From NCBI RefSeq assembly GCF_004359215.1, contig NC_090610.1, forward strand, positions 8,707,517 through 8,771,516: a stretch of DNA of 64,000 bases, in the 5' to 3' direction. The DNA is from Bremia lactucae. Its lineage: Eukaryota > Oomycota > Peronosporomycetes > Peronosporales > Peronosporaceae. Below are positions 12,241-24,530 of this stretch, piece by piece. A model generated the notes under the pieces. That model was not told where the DNA came from and ran no database searches. It was given only the letters and a program-made list of their open reading frames with translations. A program made the position numbers and the translations under genes. Numbering within the stretch: the first letter of the stretch is position 1; each line of letters opens with the position of its first letter.

Positions 12241-13655
12241 GGCACGTCAAGGGGGGGGGTCGAATTTGCAAATGAGTGCATCTTCTGGAAAAGAGTGTCT
12301 AAGGCTCTTCTTTCTGGCTCTTCTCCGCAAGCCTTGGTCTTTTATTTTTTTAAGAAACGGTTACAGTGGCGAACTCGGTACCGCCAAAAGGTGATGATCA
12401 ATGTGACTCGCCATATCTTACGACCGACCTTGGCTTTGTCTACTTTTAAACAGTAGCTTTTGTGTAGTTTCGAGACTGTTCGTCTGGTAATAGGAGCTCA
12501 TGGCAGAGATAGATAGTCTTGACGCAGCTGCTACCGACGTCATAAGTGGGAGGACATTGGTACAGGCGCGTCACTGCCTCGTTTACTAATTCATGGAATG
12601 ATGCGAAAGATACCAAAGATCGCTATGAGATTCGGCTCAAAGGGTAAGCCAATCAGTGTTTGCATTGTGCATGCGTTAAGAAATGTTACATGCTTGCGGG
12701 CAGGATAATGGCGCAATGACTTGTGATACAGTGACCACAGGTAGTTTAAATCACAGATCCAAGTGATTCAACGCATTTGGGTAGTTTATAAGTTGCTTGT
12801 TTTAATAGATCATGTATGTTATACCTCATGAAAGCAGAAATATCTTTGCAGCGAAATGGTTTGACGTCCCAACTATTCTGCTTGCATTTTTGCCAAGAAA
12901 GTTGTCGCGGGCGAGTGCGCAAACAACAAAAGTTATCAATTGCAGGGTGTCGAGGTAATTATAATTTAAACGAAAGAAAGTCCATGTTTTTGCTATACTT
13001 ATGGTGCTGGCGTGCATGCAAGCCACATTTTATATCATCACCAAGTATGGGGTGGGAACTCAGCAAAGGCTTATATTTATGGCTTTTGATTGGCTGTGCG
13101 ATATGTTCTTTTGTCAGAAATATTCTTCTTAGCAGCTCAATTGCTTCATTTCAGATTTCATCGAGTTGTTAAGATAAAAATGAGCTAAAAAGCACCGCAC
13201 TGTACTGTAAGGAAAGCTATGAATTGGCTGTCGCAACAAAAAAGTGTAACTTTTCGGAATAATTACCTGTCCGAAACCTTTTCGTTTGTTAAGTGGGTGA
13301 TAAAAGTGTCATTATAATTGTACACTAAGATAGTTGAAGGGAAAATAATGAGGTTTCCGAGCACGTCACGCTAAGCATGAAGACGATTCTTGTCAGGTAC
13401 TGAACCCGTTACCGGCCAAAATAGTAAAGCGAAGAAGGCCATGACCAATAAATTGACCGCGGACATAACCAACAATTCGCGCCCGAGCGAAGACCACGAA
13501 ACCAGAATTCAAATGACCAAGTCAAGCCATGATGACCGCGCGGAGCGAGGACAGACAGAATTAGCGGGCGCGCAGAGACCATAAGGTGGACGGTACGTCT
13601 GAATGATGGGATAGATTATTATTTTGCTGCACGAAACGTGATTTATCAGCCTCAA
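12241..13655. other. No gene recognised
   Basis: The first part should hold the promoter of the MYB gene. An ATG frame at 12816-13172 (118 aa, Cys/Leu/Trp rich) overlaps an opposite-strand frame and shows no domain. A second at 13390-13584 is hydrophilic with no motif. A nine-G homopolymer lies at 12250-12258. Confidence 0.45.
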
Positions 13656-13689
13656 CAACCACCCCAGCCGCCGCCCCAGCCACCACCAG

Positions 13690-13840
13690 ATCGATCCTGG
13701 TGGTGTAGTGTTCCGCCAGTCACTTCAGGACCGGGAGGTCCCGGGTTCGATACCCGGAGCCGATAAATTCTCCAAAGCATAATGGGAGGTGGTATTGTCC
13801 TGTGCACCAAAAGGTGTATATTATTAGAAAATACAAAAAC
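13690..13840 (+). mobile_element. tRNA-derived SINE
   Basis: An A-box-like TGGTGTAGTGTT (13701-13712) and a perfect B box GGTTCGATACC (13744-13754) lie 31 bp apart, the internal RNA polymerase III promoter layout. The B box sits in a GC T-arm (CCGGGTTCGATACCCGG). The 3' AGCCGAT finds no matching 5' acceptor strand upstream, so it is not a functional tRNA. It continues into an unrelated AT-rich tail ending near AAATACAAAAACA at about 13840. This is the head-body-tail structure of SINEs, which are known from Phytophthora genomes. The boundaries are approximate. Confidence 0.65.
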
Positions 13841-14620
13841 AAGCCAATCGTCTTGAAGGGCAAGTCCGGTGTAACCCACCCAGCCCCCGCCTCAGCGTCG
13901 TCTGGAGATCCGCTCCGCGTTCGCGAAACGGACCAAAAAAGGAAAGACCGGCTCTGCGACACGTACGAAGAATTGCGCCAAAAGGTTGAAGCGCAGCGGG
14001 TTCGCGATAATAGTGGCGGTTAAGGCAATCCGGGAAAGCTAGGACGACAACGGCAATAACGGCGATTAGGTTAGGACGTGGACGAGAGCGGCGACGTCGA
14101 CGACGACAACTACGATGATGTTACGGAAGGAGATGGCGGGATAGAGTGGGGCGAACTACTCGACCGCGTCGAGGGCAACTTGATAAGGTAGACCCTTCCA
14201 GGGACTAGGCAGTGGCTGATCGAAAACGCGGTGGTGGGCTAGCAGGTCGCATGCCCTACCGACGTCCAACAGGTATAAGAGATGAAGAACCCCGGAAATA
14301 TTTTTTCAACATGGAGCGCATGAAGACAAGTGCGGCAGCGCGGGCCGTTGCGATATCACCGAATGTCAGAATTCCGCAGAAAACCAGGAATTTGAAAAAT
14401 CGACCTGTTCTGTGGGGGCGAAGGGTGACAGAACAGGTTCCGCACCTGCCGCCTGTGCGGGTGACGATTCAAATAATTGGTGTATTTCATCAGCCCGCAA
14501 GGAGCGGCTGTGTGCCAGTACTGGGGGACGTATGTGCATACGTTACATGTCACGATGTGGCTCTCGACTCACAGATTGCACAAAGAACCTGGAAGAAAAA
14601 GGCGTGGTAACTGCACGTAA
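13841..14620. other. Decayed coding-like sequence, unassigned
   Basis: GC-richer than its surroundings, with repeated GAC/GGC-type codons (14040-14190) that would encode an acidic Asp/Asn-rich run. Frames at 13802-14023 and 14212-14610 have no recognisable domain. A CRLCG-type Cys pair is readable near 14450 in another frame. Probably part of a mobile element. Confidence 0.35.
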
Positions 14621-15001
14621 TTAGTATATTGGCAAGCATGCGCCTAAAGGCGCTCTACCGAATTCTTGGTCAGTCGCTACAAAGGACAGGCGCAAAATCT
14701 GGGCATTTAAGTATGTTTGATGTTCTTGTAGGAATTCATAAAACCAGTTAGAGAAAGAAGATAACAGGAAAACGACAGAAACAGCGACTAACTCTAAGGT
14801 ATGCATGTCAGTGGTTAGCACTCTCCCTTTTACATACACGTAATACATCAGCTGGTAGCACGCGATGGTCTTGCCTCCTCCCGTCGCCACTGCCGTGCCC
14901 GCTGCAGTCTTAACTGCCGCCCCGCCGTCGTCGCCTTCAGGCCAAGCAGTGATCGTATTGACGTGTGTGAGCCCCTCTTTTTTTGTGGGCAGACGCTTGC
15001 T
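14621..15001 (-). pseudogene. Helicase-like ATPase fragment with Walker A motif
   Basis: On the minus strand a frame open from about 15001 carries TITAWPEGDDGG and then GTAVATGGGKTIACYQL, a Walker A (GxxGKT) motif in the setting of superfamily 2 helicases (motif I). It continues to YVYVKGRVLTTD and then loses similarity; no DEAD/DEAH box or motif VI follows. No start codon or upstream exon was found. It is a truncated copy, either a gene fragment or a mobile-element helicase remnant. Confidence 0.5.
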
Positions 15002-15751
15002 CCAATGACTATAACTTCAACCAAGACGTTGTCATTTTTGGCTATTACTCGCCTTGTTAAGCGTTAGGTCGATTGATTAATTGAAGGTTAGCACTTCAAC
15101 GCATGGGTCATCATCACTCACGCAAGACTTTTCAAAACACACGACGAAAGGCCCATTGCAGCACCTGTCGATAGCCATTCCGGACAAACCTGATCGTTGC
15201 CGTCAAAAACTGATCGAACGTTGGACTAGCCGCATTCTTTGCACGTTTGAGAAACATCTGACTTTAACGGGAAGATTCGACTCATGCAAGGCTTCAAAAG
15301 TGCGGCTAGTAGAGCAGAGTAGCCAGCTGCTAGGTCTGGAAACTACCGTAGACATTCGATCTACATGAGTATTCAAATACCAGTTCGACAAGAAGCCAAT
15401 CACGACACACGTTTCTCCACCTAATTCTCGTCCAGTAAAGACATCAGCATAATATGATGAAACAAATTATACGACTCTGAATTAGCTTGTACTATACTAT
15501 AGCTGATAAGTTAATAGCAGGTGAGTTAATTTGTATACACCATAACTGCCGAACAGCATGGCAACTGCTGCATCTATGGTCGCGACCATGCAACTACAAG
15601 CGGAATTTTTATAGATGAAATGAAGAACTCCAAATAGTTATCAGGGTCAAAACTGGATGATGTCAAACTACCAACTTACGGCGGTACCATGCCATAATCG
15701 TTTTAAATATACAGGAACAAACGGAACAATTTTTTTAGCAAGAGGAGTGAA
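15002..15751. other. No gene recognised
   Basis: A plus-strand frame at 15081-15368 (95 aa) has no known motif. The rest is AT-rich and closed in all frames. Confidence 0.45.
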
Positions 15752-17040
15752 TTGGAATTACCTGAAATAATTCATCAAACTCAAGCCGTCTTGGGAGGGG
15801 CTATTAAGGATTGTGCTGCGCAGTGGCACGTCATGCGAAAGGTCACCACAGCGAGTGTTAACGAGTTTCGCGGAAGTGGAACGCGAATTCGTTCCCGTCA
15901 CTTTGCAAGAGCGTTTACGCGATCAGATGAACGATACTCCGCGAACAGAACAGGACCATCCCGATTACGCTGCCAACTTCGCCACCTGGTCATGCAAGTA
16001 CGATACACGTGCAAGCCTAAGAAATCTTATAGTTCCTGCGCGGACTTAATAATCATGCCAAAGAAGAGGGTCAATATCGACGATGTACCACACAGATGGA
16101 GAAAATCACTGCTGCACTGGACATTGATCGTTCACACCCTGTTTGAAACGGAAGGGAACTACAGGGATCGACCTCGCTCAGGTCGTACGTTACTCGTAGA
16201 TCTCGCGACCATAATGATTCGGAACCTATGGACATCAGTAGTTTGGAATTACCGTCGTGACGAATGTCGTCGCTTCAAGTGCGGTGGGTCCCAAATATCG
16301 TTCGGCTCAGTGTACTGTGGGTCGGTCACACACAGAGAGCAAAGACATTAGTAGACCGTTTAAATGGTCAGTCTTCCAACACCAACCGTATTCAACACAT
16401 CAACCATGTTGTGAGTAAAAAGCACGACGATGGCTCGGACTCGGACTCCGACGCCGTGGTGTCTGATCGCGTCACAGTCAATGCACCTACGGTAAGCGTT
16501 ACCACAGAATCGGAAACTGATGGTATACATCACGTCAAAACAATCAATCCGACAATCACAGTTCCTTCACCGAGCAAGCTATTCAAACGAGAAGGTTGTA
16601 TTAGTCGAAACCGCGTGAAGGTTCTATCGATTCCAGATTTTCAACAAGCTAGCCAGGCTTAGCGTCGACTTTGTTACGCACCCAACACGTACAAGCGAGC
16701 CGGTTCGATGGAACGTGGACTTCCTATCAGCGAAACAAGTTACAGCGAGCGACATAACCGATGGATTAATGATGTCCCCCAACATGAAGTTCACTGAATG
16801 GGAACTACCGTAAAGTCATGATATCATTATCGGGTAACCATGGTTGCCCGATTACTTCGATGAGCTAATTGCGCCAATTTATTCAAGAGTTGAACTGTTC
16901 ATGCAGTTCAATCCTCAAAATAACTGTCGCAATCAGCCAATCGTAGTAGCTGCAAGAGCGCAGTTATCTGAGCTTATTGGCACCACTTTTCCTTACCACC
17001 AATACAGAGAGCTTATACTAAAATTCTCAAAGTAAAAGTC
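15752..17040 (+). pseudogene. Decayed Gypsy gag-like region
   Basis: In the frame opening at 15813, EVEREFVPVTLQERLRDQM (about 15870-15930) resembles the retrotransposon gag domain. Downstream frames (16264-16662, with an Asp/Ser acidic run DDGSDSDSD; 16844-17035) are polar and unassigned. No zinc knuckle or aspartic protease motif could be read, so the assignment beyond the first block is weak. Confidence 0.4.
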
Positions 17041-17074
17041 ACTCAATCGAGCACCAGGAGACTTCGAAGGTAAA

Positions 17075-18100
17075 TCATGGAGCATTCTGCTTAACAAGTG
17101 GCTTAAGCGGACAAAGCGTCCGTGCAAATTGCAGATGAGTCGACGATAATACCCTGTGAGTCCGAGAAACTAAGTAACTCTTTCCAACATTTAGTGTCTG
17201 GAAGGTTAAATATGCGTCAGTTTTCCTCGGATCAACTTTGAGCCCATTTTCGGAAATCATATGTCCTAAGATGCAATCTCCGTGCGACCAAATGATCACT
17301 TTGATAGTCGAGCGTATAGTTGTGTTGTGCGCAGCACGTCGCATACCGCGCGCAAGTGTTCAGCTTCGCCCTGCATTGCACTAGAGAAGATACAAATACC
17401 GTTGAGATAGACGACAACAAATTGCCAAGTTTATCGAGAAATGTTCGCATCGGACGCAACCACACTCCGAGCATTCATACCAAGCCCAGAGAAGCTACAC
17501 ACGATTGGTAGGTTTGATTTTGAGTTCGAAAAGCCGTTTTGGTAAGCTTGGTGGTATACTACCATCTGATTAAGCCTTGTGCGAGATACAGTAATTAAAA
17601 CTACTTGCGTCCCTCCATGCAATTAAAAATCTCTTTATTAAGGGTAAGGGGATTTTAGCCACGATGCCATTCACGTAGTGATAGTCAATCATCCAGCGAA
17701 AAAGAATATTAATATTTCCGCCTCGCAAACAACCCGCACGTTTTGAAAACATTCCTGTTACTAAGAATTTCTTTGGAATACCAATAATGTTTAAAATCCA
17801 TGGAGAATTCGATACCTAAATCCAACCGTTGCGTAAATTCTCATCCACAAACTCCTGTAAAGCGTCCTGCTCAGCTTTTGACAGGCGAAAAGGAGCTCGG
17901 AGGCTAAGTTCTGCATTCGGTTTCATGTGTAGCTCAAAGTTCACTTCGCTGATGTTGGCATCTCGTCAGGAAGTTGGTCTGGAGATACGTCACTGAACTC
18001 TTTAAGGCTCGACTTTACTAGGGTACGAACAGTCAAAAGCTTTTGTAGCGCTAAAACTGGCACTTCAGACGACAATCTGCCCGATTCTAGTAACACATTC
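17075..18100 (-). pseudogene. Gypsy pol fragment: protease-RT linker and reverse transcriptase
   Basis: Minus-strand pieces follow the order of Ty3/Gypsy pol: the linker LKEFSDVSPDQLPDEMP (about 18000), the fingers block MIDYHYVNG (about 17690), FSGLGMNARS-like palm sequence (about 17470), and the thumb block ILGHMISENGLKVDP followed by a CPLKPLVKQN connection (about 17260-17080). Stops and frameshifts separate each block. The fragment meets an oppositely oriented RNase H piece at about 18100. Confidence 0.7.
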
Positions 18101-18104
18101 ATCC

Positions 18105-19140
18105 TGATCACGGATGCATCCAAATACTCCATTGGAGGTGCCCTGTCGCAATGGACCAACAATAACGACCACGCCATTGCCTCCTACCTTGGCTTTGGAG
18201 CTCCTTTAACGAAGAACCATGCATTTGAAAGATGCAAAAGAAGAGCGCCATGCCTTGTGCTTCAAGGTCTCTAGACGGTAAGTATCCAGCAACGTGTCCA
18301 AGGATGGATTGTCGATGCACGGCAGATAAGGAGTTGCCAATGCACTCTGCAAAGCTTTGCATCTGGGCTCCTTATAAATTCTAATGCTCCAAGCACTTTG
18401 GCCCGCATTGGGAACTCAATGGCCGTCTCAAGAGAAAAGTGCTGCCCGCGACAAAATGGCGATGGATAAATGGCGACCATAAATACACGGCCGCTGTTTT
18501 GAAGTGTACACAGACAACTCGGCGTGTAAATGGATGTTGCATCAACCATAAGTATCTCCAAAGATGGCGTGAATGCTGACGTTACTTTCCAATTTGTCTT
18601 TGTATTGCATCACGTATAAGGTCGGTCAAAAGCTGAAGCTGATGATCTGTCTTGTCCTCTCGTAACCAACGCGGTCGACCAGCCCGAATTGACGGATATA
18701 GAGTTGTCCACGTCGTTCATACGTCTGATGAGACGTATCAGCAGCAGGCTAATCTTCTTGGTTGACACGTGGCCAATTCGACCGAAATTCTGCCCTTGAA
18801 GGCATTGCATCTTCTCGTCAACAATGTCGAGTCGCGGGAGGTGGGAGAGTCGTATGGTCGGAGTGGCACAAAAACAAATTAATAGAGAATTCATCTTAGC
18901 AAGGTTATCGCAAAGACATATACTTTGAAAAGATCTGGACAGAATGTCCACTTGACAAGTTTGTTATCGAAAAAGGTCTCATCGATATGTAATATGATAA
19001 TGCAGTTCAGCCAACATGCCAACCTGACGCACCAGACCTAATCACCAAAATCTTATGTGAGTTTCACGATGCAGCAATAGCAGCTCATCTAGTATTGCAT
19101 AATTCTTATATGAACTGAAGCAGTACACACAGAGGCGTCT
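18105..19140 (+). pseudogene. Gypsy pol fragment: RNase H and integrase zinc-finger part
   Basis: On the plus strand, LITDASKYSIGGALSQW (18109-18160) is the RNase H start with its first catalytic Asp. TDNSACKWMLHQ (about 18510-18545) is the middle part of the same domain. At 19045-19080 CEFHDAAIAAHLV matches the His-containing start of an integrase zinc domain. Many frame breaks; not functional. Confidence 0.65.
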
Positions 19141-20090
19141 TACCCGATCCGGCTGCACGAGAAATATGCCTAGGTGCGCCAGGTGTACGTGGCGCGGAGG
19201 ATAGAAGGGGTACAGCGCGACTCAACTCCCACTTAAACGTTTCGAAAAGGGAAAATGTCATATCTGCTACACTCATCTCGTGTCCTGAATGACGAATATT
19301 CCAATTTTTTTTTCATGGAGAAATGGAACACGAAGAAGATCATGCGTTCATCCGATGGGTTCATCGAACCCGACGTGTAAGAAATATTCGAGCTTTACAA
19401 GTCAGCACAAACGCGTTGGTATTCGTCTAGAAAGGAATCTTCGCTACTGTTTTGCGAAATTATTTGAAGAAAGCCGATTGAAATCCGTGTTATGTACACA
19501 GCATGAGGCCCAGCAGCCACTGCTTCGATTGCACGTGCAACCACGGACCCAATCTTAACCATAACTGACGATCGTTCGTTCTCACATCTACTGATAAAAA
19601 GTTTTTTTTCGACGCAGGTAGCCCTAACGCAGCGTTTTAAACGTCAACAGCGTAAGGGCAATCTTGCCGAACGGGCACCCCGTACTCTAGAAATACCCGA
19701 GCCGCTTCACCAAATACAGATATTGGCGCTTGCGACAAAGTCGCTTTAAAATTTCCTCCCCGTAAAACTAAAGGCTCCCTTTGCTCATCGAGCAGCCCAA
19801 ATATTGGAGACTATATAATGCTTTGAGGCACGAGATGAAGCTTCTCCGTGAGATTCTTGCTCAGAATGAACGAGACCTGTCCAAGAAGCATTCTAACGTT
19901 TAATCAATGCCAAAAACATCGATTCGAGGGTCCGCTTGACATCTGGCGAGGATGCATCAGACTGCGGCATATCCATCTATTCTAGTGCAAGCACCTCTGC
20001 ATCCGCGGCGAAAAATCCCGCTATGGCTTATGTACGCCAACGTAAAACTCTAGGTGTATGCGCAGCATGCGGGAAAGGTTTAGCGTATGT
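19141..20090. other. No gene recognised
   Basis: Short frames (such as 19289-19558) without motifs. Probably retroelement debris, since it lies between pol fragments. Confidence 0.4.
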
Positions 20091-20099
20091 GCTCAGCCT

Positions 20100-22460
20100 T
20101 CTTGGCTACGAATCTAAATGGTCCAATTCTGCGTAAACGCAATTTGTCTTTTAAAGACCGCAAACTCTACCTTCGTATGTATTTTTGTTGCATTTTATGT
20201 TCCTCGGATACGACCGCATGCTTATTAAATACAGCTTCTGCCTTCAGCATCCACTTGTTCATTGTTTGTCTGGCTTGGCTATCAGCCGTTTCATCACGCA
20301 CATGTCGTCAGTCATTTAATCGCGCCGCGAGCAGCCAGCTATCTTGTCAAACCTGTTTCAAACAGTGATAGGGCTAAAAACAGCAAACCGATTGCAATGT
20401 CCTCCCCAACAAGCCGTAAATCGAGTAGTGATAAAGTTAAGATAACGCGTGTGTGTGAGATCGCTTACAAAGAACGGATTGTACGTGTAGAGGCATTTAC
20501 AGCAATCTTCAACGCAACCTCAACTACAGGAAGCATTGTGCTCCAACGCTTCGACATCTCACCCACACACTTTGCAGAAACTAATCAATGACGCTACTCA
20601 CACGCTCAGTCTGACCATCGGTGTGCGGACGGTTCTCTGTGGACATGTCAATAAAGTGCCTTGCACTCAGAAGATCGACAATGAAAATGTACCCAATAAA
20701 AATGGGATTCTATCAAAGCAAACTTCCACTGGTAGAATGTGTTGACGAAACGCGCGATCAATGAAAGCTTAGTTGTACCACCATCAGTGGTATCCGACAG
20801 AGCCGCTAAATTACCCATCTTCTCAAATGGTCTGCAACCAAAAACCACGAATTCCGTGTTGCTTTCGGTAAACCAAACATTCGACACTTACGGGTACGAA
20901 TAAACTGGCCTGCGGCGCCATTACATACCGTGAGGGTTTATTTCGTTGGCACTAATTGCATGTGCACTTATAGATGCTAACCCGTTTATAGAATTTAAGC
21001 ACTAGCTCACCCAGCCGTAGTTCTTCTTTCGACCACGATGACCGCTAAAAGCACTCGTAAACGATTCGATTTTTCAATGCCTCATCTTGGGGAGCAATGA
21101 TGCTTGGAGGATCCACTGTCAGCGCGACATCACAGAAGGCAGCGATCAAACGTTTATCGATGTAACTTTGCTCCCGAGATTTTGATGCAAAGCTACAAAC
21201 GGCTCATCTTGGCATATACCGCACGAATTATGTCAGTGATCGGTGACGTAAAGTAGTAACATGAGCGAGCTCATAACCAGGTCTGCGTGACAACGCATCT
21301 TCCAAAGAATTATGCTTTCCTGGCTCATACTCTACCTCGAAGTTACACTCTGCAAAGAATGAAAGCCACTAGGCCATCGCTACTATAGGTAGTCGTGGTC
21401 TGTAATACTCAAGATCGGTGAAGATCACAAAAGGCTGCTGCCAAGCTGATGAACTCTGAGCTTGACAAGATTATATTTCATGGCAGAAAAGGTCGTTCGC
21501 ATAAATTATGTAATTATTTTCGGTAGCCTAGCCTCAAACACAATCATGCGTTTCCGCCCATCGTTATATGTTTGAACAGAGCACTGAGTCGGTTGTGACA
21601 AATACGACACTGAAATGCCGCAATAATCAGGATGAGCCAAAATTGTAGCATCAGCGAAAATATATTTTACCGCTTTAAAAGCATCATTTTCGGTGCTTGT
21701 CTGGCACCAATCCATATTTTTCTTAAGGAGGTTGGATAATGGCCGAGCCATATTAGCATAATGTTTGCTGAACCTCTGCAAGTAGTTGGCAAAAAGGCCA
21801 AACCACTTACTTACGTCTTTTTTTTATTTGGCAACGGCTTTTAGCCTGGTTGGCTTCTGCCTCCCTATCCGATGAAGCGCCATAAGTAGGGGGATCTCTC
21901 CCCCACCAAAGATGCATTTTGCTGCGTTGGCATAAACTTCTTCGTGCACATGCATCGAGCACAGATCGCAATAGCCAATGTGGCTATTTCAATCCGACCA
22001 AACCTGCTCCACACGGCTGTGGACAAATAAGTCATCAAAAGGTATCATGCTTAGCCTTTTCGATGGCGAAATAGCTGTGTCACCAGACGGTTAAAATAGT
22101 TGGGACATTGGAAGCCCCTGCGACATCACCAGTCACTCCCAAAGCCTACCGCTTGGGTGCTAAACGCTGTAAGTGGAATATCACTAACTCGTATGAGGAG
22201 TTGATAGCAGCCGTCGAGCAAGCCGAGCGCACTGTACATCGTACGTGTTCGGAAGAACATCCTTTCCATTGGTGTCTGTGCCGGTATAGTGGTTGCATTT
22301 AGCTCTTTGTAGGCATGCACAAATGGCCACTAACCGTTTGTCTTCCTGACACAACGGGAAATCAGCAATCCTTAAAATATTCTTCAGTTCCGTTTTTCTC
22401 TTAACTGACAAAAGAGAGAGGATCTGAACGATCCTTGGGAGTCGATGATACAATAAGCAT
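20100..22460 (-). pseudogene. Gypsy pol fragments: RT, RNase H, integrase C-terminal half
   Basis: Reading the minus strand from 22460 down: an RT block with the AYKELNATTIPAQTP start and ALGLLDGCYQLLIR (22320-22126); an RT-RNase H connection RFSKHYANMARPLSNLLKK with WCQTSTENDAF (21780-21690) and the RNase H start; then an integrase block MGNLAALSDTT (about 20830) and a C-terminal part. The order fits one element, but every block is broken by stops. The RNase H part matches 43320-43700 closely, so both come from the same subfamily. Confidence 0.7.
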
Positions 22461-22584
22461 TAGTGCCGCTTGTGTGACCTGAAGGACTGTTCACGTTTCC
22501 TGAAGTGATGATGCGTTCAGCTCAACATCAAATCGAATGACCACGTTATTCGATAAGTTGCCAGCCTTCAAGGCCTGACCGAAC

Positions 22585-22788
22585 TCACCAACAGAACTTT
22601 CGACCAGCTCTAAAAAAACACGTTACAATGGAATAGCGGGTAGATTCGCTTTCCTTGTCACTGATGAAAATTTCCGGAATACTATGAGCTGATGTAGTTG
22701 CATTGACCCAGTTCCATATTATGTGATGCATCCTTTCGATCGTTGTTGACCTGCAGATGCAAGACCCTATACGCTCCTGTCTAGACAA
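22585..22788 (-). pseudogene. Gypsy integrase core fragment out of order
   Basis: The minus strand carries IPEIFISDKESESTRYS, which resembles the second catalytic-Asp block of an integrase core. It lies upstream of the RT fragment at 22460-22090 on the same strand, the wrong order for a single pol gene, so it belongs to another element or to a rearranged one. Confidence 0.5.
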
Positions 22789-24028
22789 AACTCTTTAAAA
22801 GCAGGTTTGCTTCATTCTACACGGACCGTTGCAAAACAACGAACAATTACACTGAATAAAATTCATCACGAATGGTCACAATGCGAGATTGGCGTACAAG
22901 TATAATAATCTCTTTAAGCGCTATAAAACATTGTCTGTCTCATTATTCTTAAGACATTACTACAAAAAGACGTGGTAGCTTGATCGGAATTAATGTTTCA
23001 AGATGACTAACGTGAAAAATATGAACTTCCACGTCCGATTGTTATGCTCATAAGACATAGTATTGCTTTGAGACAAGCTGCGAAGATATGAAAGATATGG
23101 AGATAGAAGTAGAAAGTTTGAATGAAAAAGGTGGGATGTTTCGAAGTATGTTAGGTGGTCAATCCTAACATGGCAAGATTTAGGTGACCACAACGGAAAG
23201 ATAATTTGAAGTAGGGTGTGTTAAGAAATTACATAGCCGTCCACTAAATCTTTCTAAGTGCTACACGGCGGCTCATCTTCAATTTATTAAATATATCTCA
23301 TAAAAACTATAAGTTTATTATACGTGGCATACCAGAACTCAGCTATCACTAAATCTAGAATTGGTCAACATATTTTTTTGAGTAAGAGCGAATTGCATTG
23401 ACCATAAAAAAAATATCATTGGCTTTAGCGTCATCGCTAAAGCCAATGATTTTTTTTTATCAGGACGGAAGTGCCGCCAAGCCACCTGGGCACTTTTAGA
23501 AATGCATCTAGACTCGCACTACATAACGACACGATATATATTATTTACCAATGCAAACGTGTTATCTTAAAAGTCGCTGGCTACCAATATTTTTTTTGGG
23601 ACGAAAGCTGATTACATTTCATTGTATTCAGCAACACAAGGAAGATTGTGCCTAAATCTGCTACTGACAATTTGTGGCTGCACGTCAAGTGCGATCTCGA
23701 AGATCTGTTAGGACAACTTATTTGGACAGTATCCATGCATTCTATATACAAGGATATGTAGTATATGCAATAAAAAATCTATGTAGCTAACATCATCGAT
23801 ATGTACCTACTGGAATTTTTTGGGAACGTTTTGACTCACCTTTATTGTCTTAGCTATTTTGTCCAATGCAAAGCGTCTGTGGTTCTTGCAAATACGCTAC
23901 AAAGCATGCCTATAGCGACATCAATATTTGCGAGCATTACGGTGACTTCATCAGGCGACTTAGCCTCAGGTCTTATAGACCAGCCCGCATATGTATGGCC
24001 TGCGCCTTGGACGAAGACGTTTGTCCAG
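22789..24028. other. No gene recognised; contains one long hairpin
   Basis: AT-rich, closed in all frames except short ones. The only structure seen is the inverted repeat at 23404-23460, listed separately. Confidence 0.5.
23404..23460. repeat. Long inverted repeat (hairpin)
   Basis: ATCATTGGCTTTAGCG (23415-23430) is followed by a 4-nt loop TCAT and its exact complement (23435-23450). Flanking A-run and T-run extend the stem to about 26 bp with one offset. No coding context. It could be the fused ends of a small foldback element. Confidence 0.8.
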
Positions 24029-24510
24029 TGTAACAGCCTAGCTGCCTTATGTTACACACACTTAACATGTGAAGTAAATTGAACTGGCACTCGGGAGAGG
24101 TTCACATAGTGACCTACCTTTCTGCATGTGATGCACATAGGTGCATTTACATTGAAAGGGATGACGTCTATCGTCGTCAGCGAGCTGAGGTATACAGAAC
24201 AATACGCTCGATATGTCGAGATGCACATCGGCGTGATGGCATCTTATCAATGGGTAAAGGGTCTTGTACTTAATTATATTCAATACAATTTAGTCTTGGA
24301 CTTCCTAGATAACAAGTGCGCACGAGAACACGAGCAAACGCTTCCGTGACGTCACTTGTCCTGACGTACAAAGTTCGTTGGATGAGGTCGCCTTAGGCCC
24401 CTATTAACTACCTAACCGCACGTGAGAGAAAACGGGGAAAACCTTTTTCTTGCTGTGCTTGAAGGTGTGTGCTTTGTGATGTGAGGCCGCTTTAAAAGCG
24501 ACCGCCTACA
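24029..24510 (+). repeat. 5' LTR of the 24029-31920 element
   Basis: Aligns with the 3' LTR at 31421-31920 and with the copies at 1-494 and 899-1369. Starts TGTAACAGCC; ends ACCGCCTACA. Confidence 0.9.
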
Positions 24511-24512
24511 GT

Positions 24513-24530
24513 TGGTAGCGCCAGAAGGCC
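24513..24530 (+). other. Primer-binding site
   Basis: TGGTAGCGCCAGAAGGCC starts 2 bp after the 5' LTR. The TGG complements the CCA end of a tRNA, as expected for a primer-binding site. The tRNA was not identified. Confidence 0.55.

Noticed and set aside
13690..13770. A functional tRNA gene
   Set aside because: The T-arm and B box are present, but the 7-bp acceptor stem has no 5' partner and the anticodon arm does not fold cleanly; a SINE fits better.
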